Numbered from the stretch's first letter, positions 1 to 12,900 are shown. The stretch: 64,000 nt of DNA from Parapristionchus giblindavisi (GCA_943737045.1 CALSFV010000251.1:1-64000); one strand, 5' to 3'. A program made the numbers and translations. The notes: generated from the letters alone by a model not told the origin.

Positions 1-190
1 CTTACGGTAGATGACGCGGTTACGGTAGGTAAATCTACCTTGGATATATGGTAATCGGTTGCGGAAAGTATACGGTGAATATACCGTAGATATTTGGAAA
101 TAGGTTACGGTAGGTATCCGGCTATCGGGTATCGGAAATGGATTACGGTCGGTTGGTATGGTAGGTATACGGTACCCTCAGTTCCTAGGC
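1..190. repeat. TACGGTAG-rich region
   Basis: Repeated TTACGGTAGGT-like words at irregular 10-25-bp spacing. The same word is a hallmark of this window's non-coding DNA. Confidence 0.6.
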
Positions 191-309
191 GAAGAGATCA
201 AACGACCATTGTCGTTGAGGAATTCGGTTTACATTTCGAGTGGAGTGGATTCAACAGGATGTCTCCATGTAGTTATAGAATTACATACATGATGACACTA
301 GTGGCACGT

Positions 310-618
310 GAATTCGTCAGAGAAGTGACGAGAGAGCACGCGAAAATGAGAGTGATAGAGGTCAGAGAACTGTGAGAGGGCGTGCGAATATGAGAGAGTC
401 AGAGGTTATAGAATTGACGAGAGAGCACGCGAAAATGAGAGAGTCAGAGGTTATAGAAAAGTGATAGAGCACACGAATATGAGAGAGTCAGAGAACGGCG
501 AGAGAGCATGAGAATATGAGAGAGTCAGAGGTTATAGAAAATTGAGAGAGCACGCGAATATGAGAGAGTCAGAGGTTATAGAACGATGAGAGAGCACACG
601 AAATGAGAGAGTGAGACA
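310..618. repeat. 57-60-bp purine-rich tandem repeat, 5-6 units
   Basis: Units contain GAGAGAGCACGCGAA, ATGAGAGAGTCAGAGG and TTATAGAA with small length changes. Confidence 0.8.
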
Positions 619-809
619 GCGAGAGTGCCACTTGGCACTGTGCCAATTTCCCTGGCTCTATGCCGTGGTGTTGCAAGAGTATCCATTGACGTGATCGAGT
701 AAGTGTGTGTGTGTATGTGTTTGTGTTACGGATAGATGAAAGGGAGGATGAAAAGGAGGGTTCGAATGAACAAAAGCGTGGTGTAGAACGCGCTGACGTC
801 AGACGGAAA

Positions 810-1097
810 TATTATAGAATGAAAACTGTCCGAACAATACAAATTCCGCTATTTGCCGCGCAATACTCTGACTCCGCGCGACATTTCTTTTTCGCTTATT
901 TTATCGAATTTTATGGCGTTTTCTCGTCATTTCATTGGGCTTTCAGCAAAAATAAAATTATAAGCATTAACAAAACGTTCGGAAAAACCTCCCGAAAATT
1001 GGCAAAAATTTTGGAGTGCGTTTTTCTCAACGGTGGAGAAGTTTACTATATTCGGCATTTGGCGCACTATGTGCAAAACTTTTGTAATTCTATAATA
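810..1097. mobile_element. Repeat with TATTATAGAAT inverted ends
   Basis: Starts TATTATAGAATGAAAACTGT and ends ATTCTATAATA. A related copy begins at about 11748 in RACGAP1 intron 13, and a short piece at about 7985-8030. Confidence 0.65.
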
Positions 1098-1153
1098 TAG
1101 AGTTGTCGAACTCACAGTGAAAATTCGACGATATTGGGGTGGGCGGTTCGGAT

Positions 1154-1661
1154 CAGGGCTGGGATTTTGTGTTTTGTGTTTTGTGTTTTTTTGTGTTTTT
1201 CATGGTCTTGGACACAAAAAATTTTGTGTAAAAATTTTGTGTAAATGAGACACAAAATAACACAAAAAAATTGGTGTCAATTTTCTGATTTTACATGATT
1301 TTCAGGGAGAAAATCGATGATATTAGTCGATTTGTATAGTAAAATTTTATCTGCAAAATTGTAAATTTTGCGAAAATCGGATAATTTTGGTATAGAATTT
1401 CCTTTTATCAGTAATTTGAAGCTTGATATCTCCGTTTTCGTTCAGCCGAAAACCAGACTCATAGGTTTCTTGGTCGCTGTTCTTTTTTGAACTAATATTA
1501 CATGCTGTTTTGTTCGCGTTCAAGTTCTATATTGAAAAATATCTTTTTTATTAGCTATAAACTTGCTCAAATCTAGAGAAAAATATTTTTGTGTTTTTTT
1601 GTGTTTTGTGTACACAAAAAAATATTTTTGTGTCAAGAAAACGTTTTGTGTCCCAGCCCTG
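1154..1661. mobile_element. Non-autonomous hAT element, CAGGGCTGGGA ends (TSD GTTCGGAT)
   Basis: 508 bp with inverted ends CAGGGCTGGGA / TCCCAGCCCTG, followed inward on both sides by TTTTGTGT repeats, and a perfect 8-bp duplication (1146-1153, 1662-1669). No transposase reading frame. Confidence 0.9.
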
Positions 1662-1751
1662 GTTCGGATAATAACTGGTAATTGGGTGTATATCTCCAAT
1701 CGGGCTGTTCTGGGTGGGGAAAGAATGAAAACGAGGGGTACTGGAGGACGA

Positions 1752-1982
1752 TATACTCTGGTATTTTCAAACTACTTATCACTACTTATCAGTAGTTTAC
1801 TTATCATTCCCACTAGCCGTAGACTGGCAAGTCTACGGCTAGTTAAGCGTAAGTTTACTAGTAGTGGTGTATAATACTGTAATGCATTTCGTCAAATGTT
1901 TTTTCACTTGTAGTAAACTAACAGTAAACTACTAGTCTGTGACGTCACGTAAGTAAATTACTAGTTTGGAAATACCAGAGTA
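1752..1982. mobile_element. MITE with TACTCTGGTATTT ends
   Basis: About 230 bp with inverted ends TACTCTGGTATTTTCAAACT / AGTTTGGAAATACCAGAGTA, TA on both sides. A central perfect hairpin (CTAGCCGTAGAC, loop, GTCTACGGCTAG) lies at about 1812-1842. Confidence 0.8.
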
Positions 1983-2641
1983 TTTGAAACCTATTCAACC
2001 ATCTCAGATAGGTTTCAAATGTATCGTATCTATTCCCTTGCTTGTAATCACACCGTTAATGATATTAAGTGTGTTTTATGTACAAAAATCGCTAAAATAA
2101 AAGAAAATGAGGATAGTTTTAACGTCTTTTCTCAACTTTTAACCAGATATTGGCGCGCACACGCGAGCTATTTGAAACTCCCCGCGCTAACGGCGGACAT
2201 TCTTCAAAAGAAGACTTATCTAGCGCGATATACAACACATCTACCATGCGCACAAGTTAAGGCATAAATTATTACAGCTAATTTGCAGATAATACTCTCC
2301 AAGATTTGCCCACTTTCTCCCCACTTTTTTTCTTTTTGTGACTTGTGAACAGAGAGATTGAGGCTGATTCTTTCATTGAAAACAACCCGAGAAATGTGTT
2401 GTAGAAAACATGTAAGAACTCTGTTATTCGGATAAATATAGATGAGTCGGTCAAAGTTTAAAGATCAAAGATCAAAGATCAAAGATCACTAGTGAAAGAT
2501 AAAATTAACACCACGGAAAGGCAAAGCAGAGATCAAAGATATCACAGAGCACCCACCGAATAAAAATATAGATGAACTACAGAGTGTTCAAAGAACATTA
2601 GCAAAGGCACAATCATGGACTGCAACGATATGTGCACAAAG

Positions 2642-2762
2642 TTTAAAGGTACAGCCGAGTAAGATTGAAACTCTCCACTTAGACAATGCTCTCTCGCAGA
2701 AAAAGGAAGCGAAAGAACATTGTCAGAGCGGAGAGCTTCGAATTAGCTCGGGGTCCTTTAAA
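2642..2762. mobile_element. Palindromic MITE, CTCTCGCAGAAAAAGG family
   Basis: TTTAAAGG...CCTTTAAA ends with inverted GATTGAAACTCTCC / GGAGAGCTTCGAATT halves. Confidence 0.72.
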
Positions 2763-2914
2763 ATTCCATTGAAAGAGCACACACACATTTAAAATAAAGA
2801 GTAGATCACGGAACAATATTGATTGATCGTTCGTCGAAAATGAAACTAAAGACGAGGAAATGAGGATAAGATTGACTGATGAAGAAGTAGTAGGAACTAA
2901 GGGCCAGAGGCCAT

Positions 2915-3080
2915 ATGGTAGAGAGAGAGGGAGAGGGAGAAAGATTGAGAGAGAGAGGGAGAGGGAGAGGGAGAAGGAGAGGGAGAGAGAGAAAGATTGA
3001 GAGGGAGAGGGAGAGGGAGAGGGAGAGGGAGAGGGAGAGGGAGAGGGAGAGGGAGAGGGAGAGGGAGAGGGAGAGGGAGA
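2915..3080. repeat. Polypurine GAGAGGGA tract
   Basis: About 165 bp of nearly pure A/G on the plus strand, mostly GAGAGG repeats; could form triplex DNA. Long open frames across it are low-complexity artefacts. Confidence 0.9.
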
Positions 3081-3436
3081 CGAACAAAAGTCAGCCGCAC
3101 GTGAGATGATACTGAAGTTCGGGAAGAGAACTTCCTAGAACAATATTGATGACGTGAGAGACTGATTGACGACATAGAAATATGATAATAATTGAGTATT
3201 TGACCTCATAACATGTTACAACGTGGTTAAGGTTACGTGTTTACGTGGTTACGGTGGCCTGTAAACTTTACTCCAGCGCTATGCAAACCTTGGATGCTTC
3301 AGCATAATTAAAGAGACGCATAGAGCTAATTTTACTCTGATGAAAGCCAACGTGAAAAGCTGGGCTAGAACAAGTGATGGTGCCTTTTTTTATTATAAAA
3401 TATAATAACAATAGTTTATGCATTGACTTTAAGAGA

Positions 3437-3671
3437 TTAAAGCACACACCGGGTTATTTTAAAACTCTCCGTTCTGGTCACACTCTCTCGCTTTCTTTGT
3501 CTACGAGAGAGCGTTGCCTGAGCGAAAAGTGAAATTGGCTCGAGATTTGCCTTTAAAGGTGCCCCCCAAGCTAATTTTACTCTCCTCATTGGCAATACTC
3601 TCTCGTAGACAACGAAAACGAGAGAGCGTTGCCAGAGCGCAGAGTAAACTTGGCTCGAGGTTGGCCTTTAA
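3437..3671. mobile_element. Two head-to-tail palindromic MITEs sharing TTTAAA
   Basis: Copies 3437-3556 and 3552-3671 of the CTCTCGTAGACAA palindrome family abut at CTTTAAAG. Both carry GAGAGAGCGTTGCC after the loop. Confidence 0.75.
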
Positions 3672-3764
3672 CGCGGAGCGCTTATCTTGGACGCAAATCC
3701 CGAACCAGAACGTATTACTCCCGACTAAATTACACGAGTAGTTGACACTACTCCGTGTTACTAA

Positions 3765-3945
3765 CCCCCCCCCCTCCTCATTACCCCCCTGCGTTAAACC
3801 CCACCTCCCCAATACCCCTCTGAGTTAAACCCCGCCTCCCCATTACCCTTCTGAGTTAAACCCCACCTCCCCGTTTCCCCCTGAATTAAACTCCCTCCCC
3901 ATTACCTCCCTGAGTTACTCATTTACCCCCGGGCGTTAAAACCCC
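3765..3945. repeat. C-rich tandem repeat, about 30-38-bp units
   Basis: Units of CTGAGTTAAACCCC and CCTCCCCATTACC repeat five times. The minus strand has many G3-G5 runs. Confidence 0.75.
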
Positions 3946-4084
3946 CTGACTCTAACTCCTCGTACTCCGTTACAACTGCTAGAATATCCATACCCCCAGA
4001 GACTGAAATAGAACAAAAGGTGCGTACGACACTGAGGTGAAAACACGAAATGAATGAGAGACGAGAACAAAAGTAGACAGATGA

Positions 4085-4337
4085 GACGGAGGGAGAGGGA
4101 GAGGGAGAGGAGTGGGAGAGAGAGAGGGAGAGGGAGAGAGGGAGGGAGAGAGAGAGGGAGGGAGAGAGAGATGGGAGAGGGAGAGAGGGAGAGAGGGAGA
4201 GAGGGAGAAAGAGGGAGAGGGAGAGATAGAGAGAGAGAGTGAGAAAGAGGGAGAGAGACAGGGAGAGGGAGGAGAGAGGGAGGGAGAGAGAGAGGGAGAG
4301 AGAGAGAGAGAGAGAGAGAGTGAGAAAGAGGGAGAGG

Positions 4338-4393
<56 letters not shown>

Positions 4394-4646
4394 GGAGGGA
4401 GAGCTCTCTTTCTCAAGCATCTCACGCGAAACCGTCGTTTGAGTTGGGAACAGTTGTCTCGAAGTCTCGAAATCAGACATTGGAGCGAGAGGATGGAGAG
4501 GATTTGGTGGAGGGAGAGGTAGGGGAGAGGGAGAGGGAGGGGAGAGAGGGAGAGAGTGAGAGAGGGAGAGGGAGAAGATAAAAGGGAGAGAGTGGGAGAG
4601 GAAAAGGGAGAAGATAAAAGGGAGAGGGAGGGTAAAGTTGGAGAGA

Positions 4647-4684
<38 letters not shown>

Positions 4685-4720
4685 GAGGGAGAGAGGGAGA
4701 CGGAGGGGCAGAGGAAGGCA
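4085..4720. repeat. Long polypurine GAGAGG tracts
   Basis: 4085-4403 and 4490-4718 are almost uninterrupted A/G, separated by about 85 bp of normal sequence. Confidence 0.9.
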
Positions 4721-4879
4721 TAAAATAGAGGACTAGAGATCTGACACTCGTGTATTTTTTGTACAAAGTGATCAGGGGCTGATTAAAACATGTAATTAAA
4801 GAGGAAAAAACGATTAGAAGAAAGACTCCTAGACCCATGCAAGCGATCAACAACCATCACGTATTACATTTACCACTCG

Positions 4880-5250
4880 GTATTTATAGATCAAAGATCA
4901 AAGATCAATCTGTCCTGGATGGACCAAAGTCTAAAGAGATGAAAATCTGAACAAAATTGAAAAGTTCAAGGATCAAAGGCCAAATTGTCGACAATTTTGG
5001 CAGTTTGTTGACAGTTTATCACTTTATCAAGATTGACTAACAAGATTAACTTGTTTCCACTGGCAATGAATCTGAAGTGTCATAAAAGGTGATCTTAATT
5101 TGCCGACAGGAGTGAGATAAAGTCAAAGATCAATCGGCCCTGGATGGACCAAAGTCTAAAGATCTGAAAATCTGAACAAAATTGAAAAGTTCAAAGATCA
5201 AAGGCCAAATTGCCGACAGGAGTGAGATATAGTCAAAGATCAATCGGCCC
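4880..5250. repeat. AGATCAAAGATCAA repeats and a 90-bp direct duplication
   Basis: The segment from CAAAGATCAATC through GTTCAA and CCAAATTG occurs at about 4895-4988 and again at about 5122-5212. Confidence 0.7.
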
Positions 5251-5270
5251 TGGGGGTGCGTGTACTTATA

Positions 5271-5755
5271 TCGTACATGTAAAAATCATTGTATCATGAA
5301 CGGTGTGAATGGGTCTGAACGGATCAGGCCGATCAAGATTTGAGCGAGCGATTATGAGCGAACCGAACATTTTCGTAATTTCTCTTTGTTTTCATTGTTT
5401 TTCTCTTATTCGAATCTACTATATTAAAACAAAATAGGCCAATATATTGCCATTTAACAATAATCATTGCTTTCACTTTGAATAAATTGCCCCAATGAAC
5501 CAAAATTGACCTAATTATTCAGCGTATAATCGGAACAGTTTATTCATCGTCCAAGCAATGATTTTGGTTAAATGGCAATATTTTGGCCTAATTTATTTTA
5601 ATATAGTAGATTCGAATAAGAGAAAAATAATGAAAACAAAGAGATATTACGAAAATGTTCGGTTCGCTCATAATCGCTCGCTCAAAATCTTGATCGGCCT
5701 GATCCGTTCAGACCCATTCACACCGTTCATGATACAATGATTTTTACATGTACGA
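5271..5755. mobile_element. Fold-back element with about 205-bp arms
   Basis: The left arm (5271-about 5478) is copied inverted and nearly unchanged in the right arm (about 5553-5755), with ends GTACATGTAAAAATCATTG and CAATGATTTTTACATGTAC. The loop is about 75 bp. Confidence 0.83.
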
Positions 5756-5805
5756 TAGAGCGCAACTCAAAGCACTCTTCGTTGAACGTCGCAAAGATCA
5801 CATTT

Positions 5806-5870
5806 TTCTAGATATATATCTATATATATTCTATATATAGATATATATATATTCTAGATATAGATATAGA
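5806..5870. repeat. ATATAGAT palindromic microsatellite
   Basis: Alternating TATATA and CTAGATATA words forming self-complementary stretches next to a solo transposon end at 5873-6008. Confidence 0.7.
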
Positions 5871-5872
5871 TA

Positions 5873-6008
5873 TGCCAAATCAAGTGTCTACGCCTTCTCA
5901 TGACCCCCAGCCACACCCACTGATCGACTTTCATCGAAATCGGAGACAAAAAATTTTTCCTAGTGGCAGAAACGTGCGTTTTTGCTACACTTTTACAGGA
6001 GACCCGTG
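5873..6008. mobile_element. Solo right end of the CACGGGTCTCC transposon family
   Basis: Matches the last about 135 bp of the 29773-32718 element, ending ACTTTTACAGGAGACCCGTG. No left end found nearby. Confidence 0.75.
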
Positions 6009-6462
6009 GCATAGTGTTCTTAACAGGCCGTCTAGATGGGTTGCACACATATTATTTGATTGTTTTTATCTGCACATATTATTTGATTTTTTTTATCTGC
6101 ACATATTATTTGATTTTTTTTCTTGATTTTTTTACAAATTCAAGTTTCAATTCTTGGCTTCCTGTCGACTTAACTACTGTACTGTTGGCATTGGGGAAAA
6201 GCATCTACAGTATCCCAAGAATTAAAAAAAACTACAACCCAAATACGGTTTCTGAACATTATCTATTAATTAACTTCAAGAGATGATAGAGATAAGCTGA
6301 TAGACTGCTAAAAGTCGACGGGTTTTAATTCGCTGAAAATTGTCATTTTTCGGAAATTGACCACTGTTCCGTTGTTTGTAGATCCAATATCGATAAAGTT
6401 TTTATACAAATATACTAACAATAAAAATGAAGAGAAACGGTTGACTGCGAAGAAAGGTTTGG

Positions 6463-6584
6463 CTTAAAGGGAGCCTAACCTCACTCAATGGTCTCTTCGA
6501 CGCCCAATGCTCTCTCGTTGTTGGAGAACAGAGAAATAGTGTGCGCAATGAAGAGGCCATTGAGTGAGGTAACGCTCCCTTTAA
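6463..6584. mobile_element. TTTAAAGGGAGC-family MITE, copy 1
   Basis: About 120-bp near-palindrome with ends AAAGGGAGCCTAACCTCACT / GGTAACGCTCCCTTT beside TTAA. Other copies: 6948-7074, 7247-7364 and 44338-44458. Confidence 0.8.
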
Positions 6585-6947
6585 AAACCAAAAAATATCA
6601 TATTATAGACTACTGGCCAGTGCAACGCATTCGACCTGGTAGATTCAAGTAGCGTAAACATAAGATAAACTTGGTTCGTAAATAGTGCAACGATGTTTGC
6701 GGCATTATTTGATAATTTTATAACACGGTGCCCAATGACCTGCTATACGTACCGCATGAACTTACAGTACTCCCAATCCCGGCATACTGTAAGTCAACAA
6801 TACGGTATTGAATCGAATCTTATTTTATCCAAGGCGACAAACGAATTCATGTCGACCATAGGTTGGGTAGATTGAGACGAGTATAAAGTGTGTGGATGTA
6901 TGAGTACATGATCATTAGATTAATTAATTAATTAATTAATTAATTAA

Positions 6948-7074
6948 TTAAAGGGAACGTAACCTCACTCGGCTGTCTCTTCGGCGCGCATTGCTCTCTC
7001 GTTGTTAGAGAACAGAGAAATAGTGTGCGCAATGAAGACCATTGAGACCATTGAGAGAGGCTACGCTCCCTTTA
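6948..7074. mobile_element. TTTAAAGGGAGC-family MITE, copy 2, inside a TTAA microsatellite
   Basis: Flanked on both sides by runs of TTAA/TAAT (about 6917-6950 and 7072-7100), consistent with insertion at TTAA or TAA. Confidence 0.8.
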
Positions 7075-7246
7075 ATTAATTAATTAATTAATTAATTTAA
7101 TTAGTTGTATGTGGTTGATGCTCGAGGCGGACAGGAGCGGCTGGGCGCCGGCGTCGCGGCTTCGGACGCGGAGGACGCCGGTGTCGCACAGCGATCTGAT
7201 CGGCTTATTAGCGAAATTTCCTTTTCACATATCACGCCAAATCTGT

Positions 7247-7364
7247 TTAAAGGGAGCGTAACCTCACTCAATGGTCTCTTCGACTCGCAATGCCTTCTCG
7301 TTGTTAGAAAACAGAGAAATAGTGTGCGCAATGAAGAGACCATTGAGTGAGGTTACGCTCTCTA
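7247..7364. mobile_element. TTTAAAGGGAGC-family MITE, copy 3
   Basis: Palindromic ends GGGAGCGTAACCTCACTCAA and the inverted GAGTGAGGTTACGCTCTC. Confidence 0.8.
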
Positions 7365-7370
7365 ATTTCA

Positions 7371-9191
7371 AAAATTGGAGCTACAATTCCCTAGATCTAT
7401 TGAATATCATCTATCCACGAAAGCACCATCTTCAGAAAAGTTGCCGTTCATGAGTTACAATATGGGCGACGTTTCCTAATTGCTCAATCTGATCGCCTTG
7501 CTCGTTGTACTGTGGAAGTTTGGGTTTGTCTCTCTTGAATTTGAAAACTGCTCAGCATCTTCCCATTTTCAATAATACGCTTGTAAACATATAAGTGTTT
7601 GATGGAGTAAATAGATAAACAAATAAATAAATAAAAAGATGGAAACGATCTCTCGTACAGAGCGCGCTCTATCTTCACTTTGTAGTGGTTGAATTGTATG
7701 TTCCAAAGAATCCATGTTTTCTTGGATGAAAGTGTGCAACGATTTTAGACACTTCCCGAGAATATTATAATAACAAATTCATCGCATCTTGGATAAGAGA
7801 GAATATACGACATTGAAGGTATCGAATTGACCATAGCTAGATTTTCAATAGATAGGAAAATGTAGCCCCAATTTTTGATATTTAGTAGATTTCCCGAGAT
7901 ATGCGAAAAGGAAAAATTTCGCTAATAAGCAGATCAGATCGCTGTGGACTTGGGAGCTCTGTATCTCTTCGGGATGTGGTTTTGGTATTACAGGATTAAA
8001 ACTGTCCGAAAAATACTAATTCTCGGTGGTTCAACCTGGAAGATTCAATTGGCGTAAATAAAGGATAAACTTGGCTGATAACTAGGGCAACGATTGTTCC
8101 AATGTTCCGCATGCCTCACGTATTTGATTTTTTATACCAACTGATGAGCTATACGTACCGCATGACACAGTATTCTGGTCCAAGCCATTTTTCTTCCAAA
8201 GCAAGACAAAGGAGAGACCATTGTATTCGAGAGAATTTGTATGTTGAGCGGTCGTTCTTGCTTTGAAAGTCATGAGAACGCTGTGATGAACATACAGTAA
8301 TCCAAGGCCCAATCCCGGCATACGCGGTATTACTGTAGAGTCAACAATATCGTATTTAATCGAACTTCTTTTATCCAGGGGAGAGACACGAAAGGAAGAA
8401 GATGAAGAAGAAAAGAGTCGATTGAGCCGAGTAAGTAAAATAATGCATGGGAGGAGAGTAAAACATATGTGTATGTGTGAAACTAGTTTGAGGGACAGTA
8501 AAATCGATCTTTGATCTATCAATCAATCGATAATTGATTCGAGGACGATAATGGTACATGATTGGTGTTGGATAAAATGGATATTCATTGAGCAAAGACG
8601 AGGATGTTGGCGCGATTATGATGCAATATCGAAGTGTCGAAGATCAAAGATCATCTTCTAGAAATGTGTACATACATGAGGGCTAAGAGCGGTGGGGACA
8701 ATCAATCAATCAATAAAGTCAAACTACCGTAACGCCACTGCATAATTGTGGAGAAGAAAGAGCGAAACGCACAGAGGCAGTAATACAATCGTGGATATGA
8801 TATATCAGAGGCAGTATCAGTCAATCAATAAAGTAGCACAGTCACTATGTATACGGTAGGCACGGATTCGATATCGATTGAACCGCGAGCATACTATGTA
8901 ATCAATCAAACAATCAATTAATACATAAGAGGAAAGCACTATAGAAAATCAATAAATCAATCAATAAAATCATATGGACAGGTAATCAATCAATATTTAC
9001 AGTATCCAGGACACTTGCAATCAGTCACAGCGCTTGTCAAATACATACAATATGGGACAGACACATTATTGATTGAAACGACGAAGAAAAGAAAGACTAC
9101 AGTACTTCTATCGTAGTATTATTATTGATTGGTCAGGAGGAAAGTGGGAGGAGTTATAAAGTGGGCGGAGTCATAAAGTGGGCGGAGCTTA
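7371..9191. other. Intergenic DNA downstream of RACGAP1
   Basis: No gene recognised. AT-rich with scattered AATCAATCAA words, AAAGATCAAAGATC and pieces of dispersed repeats. The RACGAP1 3' UTR and polyadenylation site must lie at its upper end but I could not place them. Confidence 0.5.
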
Positions 9192-9931
9192 TCACATGGG
9201 CGATGCAAAGTACTTCTTTGGCTGGCCACTGGTCATGCCGGGGCGGATGATCAGGGGCGTCGGTCCTCCTCCGATTCCCTTGGAAGGTGATATCGACGAG
9301 GAGATGTGCGACACGGGCCCGAGGAGCGACTGATCCACGGCGGCGGGGTCCGATAGATCTAAGAATTAATCAATATTTCGAACGATTTGAATCAATCAAT
9401 ATTTCGAACGATTTGAATCAATCAATATTTCGAACGATCTGAATCAATCAATATTTCGAACGATTTGAATCAATCAATATTTCGAACGATCTGAATCAAT
9501 CAATATTCCAAAAGATTTGAATCAATCCATATTCCAAAAGATTTGAATCAATCCATATTCCTTAAATAAAAAACTTGGCGCATAGCCTAGCCTCTACCCC
9601 CATGTTTGCCCATCTATGCTAGAAGATACAAAAGTTTTCTTGATCGTTGCATTAGTCAGCACTCAAACTCATATCACACTATTGAAACATGAATAGGCCA
9701 GGTGGGGGAATCCAATGTTGAAATTGGAGATGCGATATTAAAAATATCGGAACAGAATGTGGGTTTAAGTTAACACGTACCGAGCGGATGCGGCATGCGG
9801 TTGATGCGCGAGGCGGACAGGAGCGGTTGGGCACGCGGCGTCGCGGAAGACGCCAGCGTCGTCGACAGCGTACCGCCCAGGGTGCCGCCGTTGGACTTGC
9901 CGTCGTATGTCAGGAACTGCTGCCAATAATC
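9192..9931 (-). CDS. RACGAP1: RACGAP1 exons 17-18: C-terminal tail and stop
   Basis: Exon 17 is 9781-9931 (DYWQQF, matching EYWSQF of vertebrates, then a Ser/Thr/Gly-rich stretch). Exon 18 is 9192-9358 and ends KKYFASPM followed by TGA. The tail is low-complexity apart from its last eight residues. The intron between them contains a 26-27-bp tandem repeat. Confidence 0.92.
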
Positions 9932-12900
9932 CTGCAACAACGATACGGTAGTGATACTGTAAATCAACTCGATAACTGCTACCAAGATCACGGTACCACA
10001 GTACTCGTTTACCACCATAAGCCACCAATCAATCAATAAGTCCAACTACAGTACCCCTGCCAGCGCCCAGACCTACCGTATCCAGCCGGAGGAGCGCGTC
10101 CATGACCACGATGCTCTTGTTGTTGTCCTCGTGCCCGCTGGCGAGAGAGAAGGACGCCGAGTGGGCGCCGACAACCGTGGGCGCCAGTACCCGCGAGAGA
10201 TTGCACGCGGGCATCTTGTTGATGGCGGCGTTTGCGGCCACCTGAATTGTGTTTGTTGCAATTGGCACCCAATGAAGCATACGTGAGCCGGGTGAGCAAC
10301 AACGGGTCGAAAAGTATGTTACAAATTTGCCAAAAATCGAAAAAAACCTGATCGCATTTTGAAAACTAATAACCTAGCTATCCGTCCTACTACTGCAACA
10401 ATTTCTTATGTGACCAGACTGCAGTTTCCATACGTGTAAATCCGCTTTTCTCTCTTCAAATGTGCTATAACATTGCCTTTGTTTTGCTTGTAGTATCTTT
10501 CTTTTTTTTTTAATATTTGTTCACGTTCACGTAAAGATTCCTCCACTCTCATTAATAGATAGTAAAACACATACACCTTTCATTTTATTTCTCCTTTCAT
10601 TTTATTTCTTTCTTCTAGATAGCGAAGTCATTATCATCACCTATTTATTTTTGTTCATATAATTTTCATGTGTCGTTGCATGCGTGTGCATGTAGATAAA
10701 ATATAAAATATATACACCTTACAGCTGTGAGTGAAACGAGTTTCCACCAGGCATAGGTCGATATTCAGCTACGTTCAGTTATTTTCAAAATGCGGTCAGC
10801 TTTTCACCATGCTTCGTAGTTTGTAACGCACTTTTCGATCGCTACTACCAGGTTCTTCGTAGGATTTACAATTCAAAATTAAATACAAAGTCAAACCACC
10901 CCCCCCCCATCCCCATCCACCTCTGTTTTAGTAATTTTAATCTTTCACATATTTTTTTCTTGCACTCGGAACACTTTGTACATGTTGAAACACCCTTGCG
11001 GTGTACGATAAATAAATAAAAAACAAAATCAGACAGATTCGCGTTTCACCCTCCTCCCATAATACATACCTTGTGCAGATGCAGGATGAGGTACGCCAGC
11101 GTGTCCCTATTCGGCTGGGGCAGCTCGCGGATGGCGGTCTTGAGCGCCGGCTCGTTGTCGGTGGCGGCCGCCCGCACAAACTCCTCGCGCGACGTCTTCG
11201 GAATGAGCGGGTCCTGCAAAGATTGGGCCGGGATTATCGATTGAATAATACCGTAATTCTCTGGCCCACCACCACCACACCATAGTACTCACACCGCGAT
11301 CCTACCGTACCGTCTCACCATGACTCTACAGTAACCCTACATTATACCCACCGTAACCCTACAGTAATCCCACCGTAACCCTACAGTAATCCCACCGTAA
11401 CCCTACAGTAATCCCACCGTAACCCTACAGTAATCCCACCGTAACCCTACAGTACTCCCACCGTAACCCTACAGTACTCCCACCGTAACCCTACAGTAAT
11501 CCCACCGTAACCCTACAGTACTCCCACCGTTACCCTACAGTAAACACACCGTAACCCTACAGTACTCCCACCGTAACCCTACAGTACTTTGAGCTCCTGA
11601 AGAAAGGCCTTGATGACGCCGGTGATCACCTCCACCACCTGCAGCTCGAGCTTGGGCACGGCGCGCGAGTTGCGTAGCTCGTTCAGCACTTTAATAACCT
11701 GAAATTAATTATTTAATGTTAGGTCCTAACCATACATGGGCGGGGTATTATAGAATTAAAACTGTCCGAACAATACAAATTCCGTTCTTTGCCGCGCAAT
11801 ACTCTAACTCCGCGCACTTATTCGCGCGACATTTCATTTATGCTTATTTTATCGAATTTTATGGCGTTTTCTCGTTATTTCATTGGGCATTCAGCAAAAA
11901 TAAAATTATATGCATTTACAAAACGTTCGGAAAACCCTCCCGAAATTTGGAAATTATTTAATATCATACATTTGCATATTCAAGCCACGCCCACTTCTCT
12001 CTCTCTTCGCCGAAGCAAAAAAGTTCGTGTTAAAACATGTCGCTCTCTCTCTCTCTCTTCCCTCTCCCTCCGCCTAACGAATAAGTGGAGCTGACGGCTG
12101 GGGCCGTATCCATGAACCTTGGCAAACGTGACGTCACCAGCGTAGGGAGAGGATTTCTGGCAAACGCCTCCGCTCCGCCTCTCCGACGCGGCGGAGGGGG
12201 TTACGGCGTAGGCACGTAAGGCAAATGTAACAGTGCATTACGATTGTGGCGTCACGTTTGCCGCCGTTCATGGATGATGCCTATACTGGTTATTTAATAT
12301 TTGGACAGTCTTTTCAATTTTGAAGTACCCATTAATATTTCGCAAATCTCTATCCACGAGTGAGTGCCACCTCTTTTTAGGAGCTTTTGTATAAAAAAAT
12401 CTATAAAAATCAATCAACCAAAAGCACCGTAGCACCTGCGTCTTTATTTATTCCGGCTTACTATTTTAAAAAAACCACCGTAACTACCTGCGTCTTGATC
12501 CCCGGTATACGGTAGATGCCCTCGGCGTGCAGGTACTTCTTCTCGAGCGCCACGATGCAGTGGATGAGCGGCGCCGGGATCATGGGCGCCGTCGGCGGAC
12601 AGAATTCCTGCAGACGCGGCGGCTGAGGTCGGGAGCGCGAGGGCGTCGTGCGCGGTGTGGCGGACCTGCAGACAGATAGACAGAGTTCTTACCAATTACA
12701 AGTCTTATATTATTATTACTATTATTACTATTATTACTATTATTATTACTATTATTATTACTATTATTATTATTATTCGTGCGCGGTGTGGCCGACCTGC
12801 AAATCGCAACTTAAAGCCAATCATACATTTTCGACCCCCTCGCCGTATTCCTTTATATATTGGGCCGATTTTCAAAATATGGTGGGTCGACTTAGAAAAA

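Noticed and set aside
2806..4480. Long open frames of Ser/Leu or Arg/Glu repeats on both strands (up to 185 codons).
   Set aside because: They are translations of GAGAGG polypurine tracts, open in several frames at once, with no domain.
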